A stretch of DNA of 24,615 bases from Lachnospiraceae bacterium (GTDB lineage: Bacteria > Bacillota > Clostridia > Lachnospirales > Lachnospiraceae): positions 1 to 24,615 of the forward strand of contig CAAGJU010000110.1 of NCBI GenBank assembly GCA_900770225.1, read 5' to 3'. The notes under the pieces are model-generated. The model was not told the DNA's origin. It ran no database searches and saw only the letters and a list, made by a program, of their open reading frames with translations. The translations under genes were made by a program, and so were the position numbers. Of this stretch, positions 16,378 to 22,633 are shown one piece after another; position 1 is the stretch's first letter; each line of letters opens with the position of its first letter.

Positions 16378-17682
16378 TCACAGAAAAATCCCCATGTAGA
16401 GCGGCAGGCTGATGATTTTTCCCTCAACTCCTGTATTACCGTCATGCAATTTATAAGCTTTTTTTATCTCCTCATTATGATCTATGAACTTTTCCAGAGA
16501 TGTGGCCTTAGCCTTTCCGCTTTTTACTTCCACAGGGATGACTTCTCCATCCTTTTGAATGATAAAATCCAGTTCCCTGCGCGTAGTTTCGTTTTTGTAA
16601 TAATATAGCTTATAGCCTTTTTTATATAACATATCCGCTACGAGGCACTCATACAGTCCGCCCTTTGTATTTCCGCCCAGATCGTTCTCTACAATGTGCT
16701 GCTTTAATGAAAAATCACGCATGGCAAGAAGCAGTGACAGGTCCGTAGTATATGCCCGGAATGCACCATCTTTGGCATAATCCTCCAGATCATAACAGAC
16801 AGCAGTCACCTGTCTGCACAGTGTCACAATGTCTGCCCGCAGGAGCCACTCTATGCTTGAGTAGAATTTCTGTGCCCTGCCGCCATGCTCCACTTCTTTA
16901 TACTGGAACTTGTGGTTCTCTTTGTCCAGTATCTGTCTGGCCACTGTCAGATAGCATTTTTCAGCCTTTACCTTTTCCTCTGCCGTCGCGTAATGCGCTA
17001 TATCATACTGATATCCCCGAAGAAGCTCGATCTGCACCCTGTGCACCTCGCGGAAATCCCCTGTCTCAGTATATCGCGACACAACTTCAGGCATACCTCC
17101 CGTGGCCAGATAGATCCTGACATACTCCATCATTTTTTCGTGAACAGCCTGGTTCACCGGTGTCAGATCAACAAATGATTTGTGCAGTACGTCGATCATA
17201 TCCCCGGTAATTCCCATACTCCACAGGAATTCTTCGAAGTCGAGGCTATACATTTTTATATAATCCACATAGCCCACAGGATAAGAAGAAGCCCTCTTGT
17301 AGTCAATTCCAAGGAGAGAACCCGATGCGATCACGTCGAACCGCCCGTCAATGGTCCAGAACTTAAGCGACGTGACAGCTTCCTCACATTCCTGTATCTC
17401 ATCAAGAAAAATCAACGTTTTCCCCGGAATCATTTTTTTATCCGGAAAGCGGAAACGAAGTCCAGTAATCATCGTATCCACATCCAGATCTCCTGAAAAA
17501 ATACCGGCTGCGGAAGGGGTTTCCTTAAAATTAATCTCTACGGTCTCGTCATATTCTTCATTCCCAAAGCGTTCAATCGCATATGTTTTCCCAACCTGTC
17601 TTGCGCCCTGTACGATCAGACTTTTTTTATTTCTGCTTTCTTTCCACTTTCTCAGTTCTGTAAAAATCTTTCTCTGAAGCAT
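16378..17682 (-). CDS. P-loop ATPase with DUF4143 and PD-(D/E)XK-like C-terminus
   Basis: This is a 434-aa cytosolic ATPase. Walker A is GARQVGKT (26-33) and Walker B is LIFLDEIQ (D94, E95). A GSLLG motif and YPVGYV follow (typical of this family), then YLATGGMPEVV. The helical DUF4143 region covers ~200-340. The C-terminus has D372 (ELDFI) and E385-x-K387 (VEVKSG), an intact PD-(D/E)XK-like signature. Full length for the family. GAGGA lies ~7 bases before the ATG. A five-copy 32-bp palindromic array lies 40-200 bases upstream. The LicD/TagB-like gene follows on the same strand after 137 bases. The function of the family is unknown; sequence-specific DNA interaction with its own array is inferred. 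Confidence 0.92.
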   Translation of the reverse strand: MLQRKIFTELRKWKESRNKKSLIVQGARQVGKTYAIERFGNEEYDETVEINFKETPSAAGIFSGDLDVDTMITGLRFRFPDKKMIPGKTLIFLDEIQECEEAVTSLKFWTIDGRFDVIASGSLLGIDYKRASSYPVGYVDYIKMYSLDFEEFLWSMGITGDMIDVLHKSFVDLTPVNQAVHEKMMEYVRIYLATGGMPEVVSRYTETGDFREVHRVQIELLRGYQYDIAHYATAEEKVKAEKCYLTVARQILDKENHKFQYKEVEHGGRAQKFYSSIEWLLRADIVTLCRQVTAVCYDLEDYAKDGAFRAYTTDLSLLLAMRDFSLKQHIVENDLGGNTKGGLYECLVADMLYKKGYKLYYYKNETTRRELDFIIQKDGEVIPVEVKSGKAKATSLEKFIDHNEEIKKAYKLHDGNTGVEGKIISLPLYMGIFL

Positions 17683-17722
17683 GATAATTCCTCATGGTAT
17701 GATGCAGAACACGGTGTTTTTC

Positions 17723-17880
17723 TTGCAAAATGATGATCGGAATACTTTTTGTATTGCAAAATGCTGATATATCAACTTTTTTGCATTACATAATGTTGAT
17801 ATATCATTTTTTCTACATTACAAAATGTTGATATATAAACTTTTCTACATTACAAAATGTTGATGTTAATTGCATTTTAT
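17723..17880. repeat. Tandem palindromic array, 32-bp period (5 copies), upstream of the second ATPase gene
   Basis: ATG anchors fall at 17730, 17761, 17793, 17825 and 17857 (31, 32, 32, 32 bp). The best unit has the perfect palindrome TTGATATATCAA or TGATATATCA followed by a T tract and then ACATTACAAA. The outer copies are diverged. The unit skeleton (AATG, palindrome, T run, C.AC.TT) resembles the units at 12041-12135. The array starts 40 bases upstream of the start codon at 17682, so it should overlap the promoter, though I could not fix the -35/-10 boxes. From 17881 to 18006 I see nothing. Confidence 0.88.
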
Positions 17881-18006
17881 ACCATATCAATCAAACTCTC
17901 AACCGTATTCCCTCATCATTTTCAAGCTCGTCATTTTCAAGCTCAGGTTGCCTGATCCATCCGATTCGAGTGTTAATTATCCAGGAAATTCAGACGCATG
18001 AGAAAG

Positions 18007-18156
18007 TCACAACCGTCCCGTCGTCCGTACAGCCAGCACCGTCCTGTCCGCCGTCCGATCCATATACAACACAGCATCCGTATCACGCAGGTATGGATTC
18101 AAGCATTTCTCATATTCAAAAATATCGATCGTCTCCGTCTGTGTCAGCATATTCAT
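18007..18156 (-). pseudogene. Truncated copy of an MNT-type antitoxin gene
   Basis: A 49-codon frame starts at 18156, its ATG overlapping the TGA of the ATPase gene (ATGA). It encodes QTET directly followed by IDIFEYEKCLNPYLRD. In the intact MNT protein (19629-19919) these two segments are separated by ~30 residues, so an in-frame internal deletion has occurred. The N-terminal catalytic-fold motifs are absent. Bases 18087-18132 match 19667-19712 with one mismatch in 46, which indicates a recent duplication. The C-terminal residues after YLRD are unrelated. Confidence 0.7.
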
Positions 18157-19472
18157 TCTGTCAGAAGCCAGTCGAGCAACTGCACAGAGCGAATTCCCTC
18201 GTAGGTTGTTTCCAGCCCCGGTTCAAGAGTAAGCACAATTTTTTCGTAATTATCGCGGATTTTCTGAAGCGGAGCGAGCTCCCTTTTCCGAACTTCCTCA
18301 CTTGTCATGGATTCCGTCACCTGGATATACACCTTCTTGTCTGCATTCTTAGCAATGAAGTCGATCTCGCTGTTGCCGATCTTCCCAACAGCGACATCGT
18401 ATCCGCGACGTAAAAGTTCGAAGTAAACGACATTCTCGAGAACGTGTCCGGTGTCCCGATCTCTGAATCCCAGGAGATAATTTCTCAAACCAATATCAAC
18501 GATATAGTACTTCTCCTGCATCCTGAGAAAGTCTTTTCCTCTGATGTCAAATCTCTTGATATTGTAAAAAACATACGCTTTCTGCAAAGCACCGACATAT
18601 GCCTGAACAGTATGAGCACTTGGGATGCCCTTGCGCTTTCCGTCGTCAAGCAGTCCTTCATTGACAAGGACGTTTCCGATCGAGGATACCGAGATCGTGC
18701 TGCCGATATTGTCAGCAAGAAACAGGGCAACCTTGTTCAGAAGTTCCGGATCCGTGACTTTCCTTTCGTCCTTCCGCCTGTCTCTCTCCAGTATATCCCG
18801 CATGATGACGGTCGAATAAATGCCTTCCAGAAGAATAAGGGCTCTCTCCTGATTCAGCCCGACATCAGCAATTCCGGGCATTCCCCCAAACCTCAGGTAA
18901 GCGTTGAATATTTCCATCAGCTCGTAGCGATCGCCGTTTGTATCGTAGACCGATTTTCTTGTCTCTCCAAATGCATTTTTCGTTTCCCTGACTTCAAAAT
19001 GGTAAAAATCAATGAATTCGGCAAATGACAGCGGAAGCATTTTTATCTCTACCATTCTGCCGGAAAGGTACGTGGCATACTCAGATGAAAGCATGTAAGC
19101 ATTGGATCCTGTCACATAGATATCACAGTCAAAATCCACACGGAAGGCATTCACTGCATTTTCCCAGCCATCTACATGCTGCACCTCATCAAAGAAGTAA
19201 TACATTCTCCTGTCAGGAAGCGTGTGTTTCTTTACATATTCATAAAATCCGTCGCTTGTCATGCCGGAAAATTCATGGGATTCAAAATTCATCTCCAGAA
19301 TCTGATCTTCGCGGATCCCGCTCTCCCGCAAATGCGCTGCCATGAGCTTCAGCAGACTCGATTTTCCGCAACGTCTTATGCCGGTCACAACCTTCACGGG
19401 TTCTGTATCCTGAAATGCAATCAGCTTATTGAGATACAGGTCCCGTTTTTTCAGCGTATGATTTCGAATCAT
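18153..19472 (-). CDS. P-loop ATPase with DUF4143, degenerate PD-(D/E)XK motif
   Basis: This ATPase is 439 aa from the chosen start. Walker A is GIRRCGKS (31-38) and Walker B is YYFFDEVQ (D95, E96); VTGSNAYMLS and FGGMPG follow. The DUF4143 region is ~200-350 (YYIVDIGLRNYLLG). Near the C-terminus SEIDFI keeps the Asp, but ExK is replaced by QVT (IQVTES), so nuclease activity is doubtful; this Q is, to my knowledge, common in this subfamily. An upstream ATG at 19487 exists, but it forms part of ATGGAGG. GGAGG there lies 8 bases before the ATG at 19472, which is therefore preferred. Promoter and palindromes lie directly upstream. Its stop overlaps the MNT remnant. Confidence 0.92.
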   Translation of the reverse strand: MIRNHTLKKRDLYLNKLIAFQDTEPVKVVTGIRRCGKSSLLKLMAAHLRESGIREDQILEMNFESHEFSGMTSDGFYEYVKKHTLPDRRMYYFFDEVQHVDGWENAVNAFRVDFDCDIYVTGSNAYMLSSEYATYLSGRMVEIKMLPLSFAEFIDFYHFEVRETKNAFGETRKSVYDTNGDRYELMEIFNAYLRFGGMPGIADVGLNQERALILLEGIYSTVIMRDILERDRRKDERKVTDPELLNKVALFLADNIGSTISVSSIGNVLVNEGLLDDGKRKGIPSAHTVQAYVGALQKAYVFYNIKRFDIRGKDFLRMQEKYYIVDIGLRNYLLGFRDRDTGHVLENVVYFELLRRGYDVAVGKIGNSEIDFIAKNADKKVYIQVTESMTSEEVRKRELAPLQKIRDNYEKIVLTLEPGLETTYEGIRSVQLLDWLLTE

Positions 19473-19487
19473 ATCTGATACCTCCAT

Positions 19488-19580
19488 ATGCTGATAATAG
19501 CATTTCTCGATAATGTTTTCAAATTTATGCTATTCATAGCATAAAATCAACTTTATTTTTATGTATTTGCTGTACAGAGC
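19488..19580. repeat. Tandem palindromic array, 39-40-bp period, upstream of the third ATPase gene
   Basis: Three 12-bp imperfect palindromes with GCT/AGC arms lie at 19490 (GCTGATAATAGC), 19529 (GCTATTCATAGC) and 19569 (GCTGTACAGAGC), 39 and 40 bp apart. The first abuts the ribosome binding site and the second sits inside the promoter spacer. Confidence 0.65.
19522..19550 (-). promoter_or_regulatory. Promoter of the third ATPase gene with operator in the spacer
   Basis: -35 TTGATT (19545-19550), 17-bp spacer, -10 TAAATT (19522-19527). The spacer contains the whole palindrome GCTATTCATAGC (19529-19540), so a bound protein would block RNA polymerase. The start codon is ~50 bases downstream. 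Confidence 0.6.
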
Positions 19581-19628
19581 ACAAATACCGCGCATTTAGA
19601 AGGGAGTATACAAATGATACAGGTGTCA

Positions 19629-19919
19629 TTAGTAAATCAATCTGGCATTCTGGTCAATCTCATCCCGCAGGTATGGATTCAGGCATTTCTCATATTCAAA
19701 AATATCGATCGTTTTCAGGGTCGGGATGTTCTGAATTTCTTCATTCAGTTCGTCAAAGTCCGATACTCCCTTAACAACCACATCAATATCGCTCGTCTCT
19801 GTCTGTGTTCCGGTCGCATATGATCCAAACAGATACAGATGGCCGACACCGTGCTTCAGACAGATTTTTTTAATTTGGTCCAGTATTTCATCTATCGTCA
19901 GATTCTTCGTTTGCATCAT
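19629..19919 (-). CDS. MNT-domain nucleotidyltransferase antitoxin
   Basis: This 96-aa protein is a minimal nucleotidyltransferase. GSYATGTQ (34-41) and SDIDV (45-49) are the GS...DxD motif; DIFEYE supplies the third acidic position. In HEPN/MNT modules this protein modifies or neutralises the HEPN RNase toxin. It lies 9 bases downstream of the HEPN gene and in the same frame. Its first residues (MMQTKNLT) are encoded by the end of the tandem repeat that also makes the toxin tail. The ribosome binding site is weak (CGAAGA); residue 2 could also be the start. A truncated duplicate is at 18007-18156. Confidence 0.9.
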   Translation of the reverse strand: MMQTKNLTIDEILDQIKKICLKHGVGHLYLFGSYATGTQTETSDIDVVVKGVSDFDELNEEIQNIPTLKTIDIFEYEKCLNPYLRDEIDQNARLIY

Positions 19920-19993
19920 AATCTTCGTTTATGTCAGACTCTTCGTTTCGTCAGACTCCTCGTTTACGTCAGACTCCTCGTTTACGTCAGACA
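19897..19993. repeat. ~18-bp tandem repeat across the HEPN/MNT gene junction
   Basis: GTCAGACTCCTCGTTTAC-like units begin at 19950, 19968 and 19986, with a related copy at 19933 (17 bp away) and a further diverged copy at 19897. The 17-bp step shifts the reading frame of the toxin tail from VNEESD repeats to ETKSLT and a TAA stop. The repeats also encode the antitoxin N-terminus. Confidence 0.75.
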
Positions 19994-20405
19994 CTTTATT
20001 TGCATCCTCAAAATATCTTCCAGCCTTCATGGCGAACGCTGTAAAAAGCGGAATATATTCCTCCACAATTGTATGGAAAACATTTTTCGCCAGGCTGCCG
20101 TCATAATCATGTGCCAGTTCATTTCTCAGATTCAGCATCTGCATCCATCTGTCATCTGAAATCAGTTTCAGACTGCAGGCAACTCTTAAGCATTCCCGCG
20201 GAGATCCGGTGGCAAAATCCAGAACCTTATAATATTTAACCGCGATGTCCTTCATGACCTTCCAGGAAATATCAAACGTCAGGCAGAATTTCTGTATTGT
20301 CCCACTCAATACGAAATCGTCCGACGGATCTCTTTTTTCTGCTTCTGCAAGTCCATTCAGGCTTTTCAAAAAGCTCTTATAGCGATTGAGCGCTTTCACA
20401 TCCAT
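19929..20405 (-). CDS. HEPN-domain toxin (HI0074-like partner of MNT)
   Basis: This 158-aa helical protein carries the HEPN RNase motif R-x4-H in RNELAHDYDG (~93-102), with the typical WKVMKDI helix earlier. It belongs to the group once called nucleotidyltransferase substrate-binding proteins. As a toxin it would cleave RNA and be held in check by the MNT protein encoded next. The C-terminal tail (~136-158, VSDVNEESDVNEESDETK) is low-complexity and made by an 18-bp tandem repeat; the core domain ends before it. The gene starts 20 bases after the stop of the ATPase gene at 20426, with GGAG 11 bases before the ATG, so it probably shares that gene's transcript. Confidence 0.88.
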   Translation of the reverse strand: MDVKALNRYKSFLKSLNGLAEAEKRDPSDDFVLSGTIQKFCLTFDISWKVMKDIAVKYYKVLDFATGSPRECLRVACSLKLISDDRWMQMLNLRNELAHDYDGSLAKNVFHTIVEEYIPLFTAFAMKAGRYFEDANKVSDVNEESDVNEESDETKSLT

Positions 20406-20425
20406 ATGATTTCAACTCCATTCAG

Positions 20426-21817
20426 TCACTTCTCATACATATCATCCAGTGTATACAGCAGTGGGCCCTTTGTCCTCTTCAGCGTTTCAGTGAAACCGCC
20501 AAGGGAGAAAAGCGCATATAACCTGACCGAATACCCCTTAATCAGCGCCTGCCGCTGCAGAAGTTTCTCGTATATCTCCGTACCCAGTTTTTCATTCCTG
20601 AATTTACACTCTCCGATCAGAGCCTGATGATCCTGATCTGAGAGCGCAACAACATCTATATCATCCGTTTTTTTTGTGACGGGATTGCTTCCCCACCAAC
20701 TGCCTGTCCTGGTGAGAAAAATATCGATGCTGCCCTCCATACTCTGTCTGAAGATAAAATCCTGGCACATTTTTTCGAACGGCCTGCCCATGTAGTCATG
20801 TATCTGAGGCTTTACCATCATCTGATAATAGGCTTTCCCATAACCCATACCAATATTCGACAGGCCTTTTTTTACAAACCGATACCAGAACGCAAACATC
20901 AGGTCAGCGATTACATACTGTACCTGTTTTTTATTTTTCTCATCCGTGAGAGGATAGATCTTCCTGACAATGCCCAGTTCCTCAAGTCTCTGTAAAGCCT
21001 GAATACACTGTGAATTGCTCAGACTGGTCTTTGCGGCTATCTCGTTTAACCTGTGAGTACCCGTGGCAATAGCTGAAATCAGCGAATTATAGAGCGAAAC
21101 CTTCTGCACTTCCTGCTTCAGCAGGTTCAGCGGCTCTTCATACAGGTAACCATCTGTGCTGAAGCAGTTCATGACAAGATTCTCATCAAGCGACAGCTCC
21201 GGACGCATGATCTCCAGATATTTCGGAACGCCTCCGGTTACGCCATACAGAATTGCATTCTCCTCTGCCGTATAGTCAGGGCAGAATTTTGCCGTGTAGG
21301 TGTATGGGAAAGCTTCCAGTTTCAGTTGTCCAGTGCGACGGCCATATAAAGGGCTCTTGCTTCCAAGAACATTTTCCTCCATAAAACTGATCGACGATCC
21401 ACACAGAACCAGCATGATATTCCGCTGCTTCCACTCCGTGTCTATTGCTCTCTGCAGCAGTGATGAAAGGCCGGCGTTTTCTTTTACCATATAGGGATAT
21501 TCATCAATGATGAGAAGTACTCTTTCCTTCTCTGCGCGTTTGCTGAGATAGCGGAACGCACCTTCGTACCCGTTCAGTGTAACGCCTGAATCATCCGCAC
21601 CATAGGTAAAAAGAATCTGGTCGATCAGCCCCGCAAGATTATCAGCATCTGAGGTCTCAACTCCGGTATAGTAAACGCCTTTCTTACCTTTCATGAATTC
21701 TCTGAGTAATTCCGTCTTTCCAATCCTTCTTCTGCCATAAAGGATAAACATCGAGAATTCATTTCTGTTGTATTGAGCGTTCAGTGCTGCCAGTTCCTTC
21801 TCTCTTCCGATGAACAT
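20426..21817 (-). CDS. Archaeal-type ATPase with winged helix and DUF234-like C-terminus
   Basis: This 463-aa protein is of a different branch from the other three. The N-terminus FIGREKELA leads to Walker A GRRRIGKT (28-35) and Walker B LLIIDEYPY (D105, E106). SSISFME and LYGRRTGQLKLEAF are typical of the archaeal ATPase family. A winged-helix-like segment lies at ~245-310 (LNEIAAKTSLSNSQCIQALQ). The C-terminal ~140 residues resemble DUF234 with DIDVVA and GECKF, a PD-(D/E)XK-like Asp and ExK. GGAGG lies 7 bases before the ATG. It is the first gene of an apparent operon with HEPN and MNT, and its near-consensus promoter overlaps a 15-bp palindromic array. Function in bacteria is not established; DNA binding is supported by the winged helix. 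Confidence 0.9.
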   Translation of the reverse strand: MFIGREKELAALNAQYNRNEFSMFILYGRRRIGKTELLREFMKGKKGVYYTGVETSDADNLAGLIDQILFTYGADDSGVTLNGYEGAFRYLSKRAEKERVLLIIDEYPYMVKENAGLSSLLQRAIDTEWKQRNIMLVLCGSSISFMEENVLGSKSPLYGRRTGQLKLEAFPYTYTAKFCPDYTAEENAILYGVTGGVPKYLEIMRPELSLDENLVMNCFSTDGYLYEEPLNLLKQEVQKVSLYNSLISAIATGTHRLNEIAAKTSLSNSQCIQALQRLEELGIVRKIYPLTDEKNKKQVQYVIADLMFAFWYRFVKKGLSNIGMGYGKAYYQMMVKPQIHDYMGRPFEKMCQDFIFRQSMEGSIDIFLTRTGSWWGSNPVTKKTDDIDVVALSDQDHQALIGECKFRNEKLGTEIYEKLLQRQALIKGYSVRLYALFSLGGFTETLKRTKGPLLYTLDDMYEK

Positions 21818-21836
21818 AAGAAAACCTCCAACACTG

Positions 21837-21865
21837 ATTCTAGTTCGGCATTTGATTCATGTCAA
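21837..21865 (-). promoter_or_regulatory. Promoter of the ATPase-HEPN-MNT operon
   Basis: -35 TTGACA (21860-21865) is a perfect match, with a 17-bp spacer and -10 TAGAAT (21837-21842). The -35 box lies inside the first unit of the 15-bp palindromic array, which implies direct competition between polymerase and an array-binding protein. Confidence 0.75.
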
Positions 21866-21903
21866 CATGACTCATGTCGATATGACTCATATTGATATGA
21901 ATT
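21858..21903. repeat. Tandem palindromic array, 15-bp period (3 copies), upstream of the fourth ATPase gene
   Basis: CATGTCAACATG (21858), CATGTCGATATG (21873) and CATATTGATATG (21888) are each followed by ACT or AAT. Each 12-mer is an imperfect palindrome. Confidence 0.85.
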
Positions 21904-21905
21904 AA

Positions 21906-22091
21906 TTGCAGGAATGTATATTGCAACCCGAACTTGTTCATACAGGTAATTGTCCAGTCCCCACGATCCTTTAATTCTTCCTGAAGAAACGCTTCTCTTC
22001 CTTGTCACCACTCGATAGGCGTGATATGATAACGTTAATCGATAACTGCACTTTAAATCAAACTAAACCCACCATATTCGGAGCCTTCTGC
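21906..22091 (+). promoter_or_regulatory. Intergenic region with a promoter for the ATPase remnant
   Basis: TTGTCA (22002-22007), 17-bp spacer and TATGAT (22025-22030) form a good plus-strand promoter. The leader contains TAACGTTA and an adjacent GATAAC repeat (~22028-22048). GGAG (~22080-22083) precedes the ATG at 22092. TTCTTCCTGAAGAA near 21976 is a short palindrome. Nothing else is recognised. Confidence 0.55.
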
Positions 22092-22163
22092 ATGAAATAC
22101 ATCAAACGCGAACTCGAAAGAAAATGTGAACTTCCTGGAAAAAGTACCCTAAAGAGCTTTTGA
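22092..22163 (+). pseudogene. 5' stub of another P-loop ATPase gene
   Basis: The frame encodes MKYIKRELERK and then an unrelated tail to a stop after 23 codons. MKYIKREL is, from memory, a common start of DUF4143-type ATPases in Clostridia. The stub keeps promoter, ribosome binding site and start but has lost the rest. It breaks off ~40 bases before the transposase unit, so the loss may be linked to that insertion. Confidence 0.4.
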
Positions 22164-22171
22164 CTGTCGAA

Positions 22172-22390
22172 TCAATAGTTGAAGAGGAAGTCATCAAGGT
22201 CGATGAGAGCTTCCTTCAGCTCCGGATTCCGTTCGCGCTGAATCAATCTTTCGAGATCAATCGCATCCGCGTCGGTGCCTTCCGCGGAAAGGTCATAGGA
22301 CATCTCCACCAGCCTTGAGAGGATCTCCGCTTTCTTCGTTTTGTGGGTGAAACAGTATTCCTCAATCAGGATTCTCGAATATTCACGCAT
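22172..22390 (-). CDS. Small protein of the transposase unit (last gene)
   Basis: This is a 72-aa helical, acidic protein of unknown function. The frame is open from 22408, but the ATG at 22390 has AGGAGG nine bases upstream and is preferred; it overlaps the end of the preceding gene by 8 bases. It has no motif I recognise. Its tight coupling suggests it belongs to the insertion unit, not the host. Confidence 0.6.
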   Translation of the reverse strand: MREYSRILIEEYCFTHKTKKAEILSRLVEMSYDLSAEGTDADAIDLERLIQRERNPELKEALIDLDDFLFNY

Positions 22391-22631
22391 CAGCTTCTTC
22401 CTCCTCATTCTTCGGAGAGTTTATGAAAGTCAGGATCTCATCAAGGGAATGAGCGCTGTTTTCCAGCGCCTTCAGGATCATATCCCTTTGTTTTGCCCTG
22501 CGTATATCATACAGCTTTTTGAGCTCGTCGATCGCCTTTTCATGAGCGATTCGTGTCTTTTCTGCCCTTTTCTCTGCCAGCTCGATCTTCAGTTCCAGTG
22601 TTTCAGCCGAATTCCGCCGTGTTCTTGCCAT
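22383..22631 (-). CDS. Small coiled-coil protein of the transposase unit
   Basis: This 82-aa protein begins MARTRRNSAETLE and is dominated by a Lys/Glu/Ala/Arg-rich coiled coil (~10-60); the tail is acidic (EEEEADA). The start lies 2 bases after the transposase stop, with GGGAG 7 bases upstream inside the transposase gene, so it is translationally linked. It may assist or regulate transposition; that is inference. Confidence 0.7.
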   Translation of the reverse strand: MARTRRNSAETLELKIELAEKRAEKTRIAHEKAIDELKKLYDIRRAKQRDMILKALENSAHSLDEILTFINSPKNEEEEADA

Positions 22632-22633
22632 CG

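Noticed and set aside
17723..17880. CRISPR array
   Set aside because: Units of 31-32 bp are contiguous with no unique spacers, and no cas gene is present.
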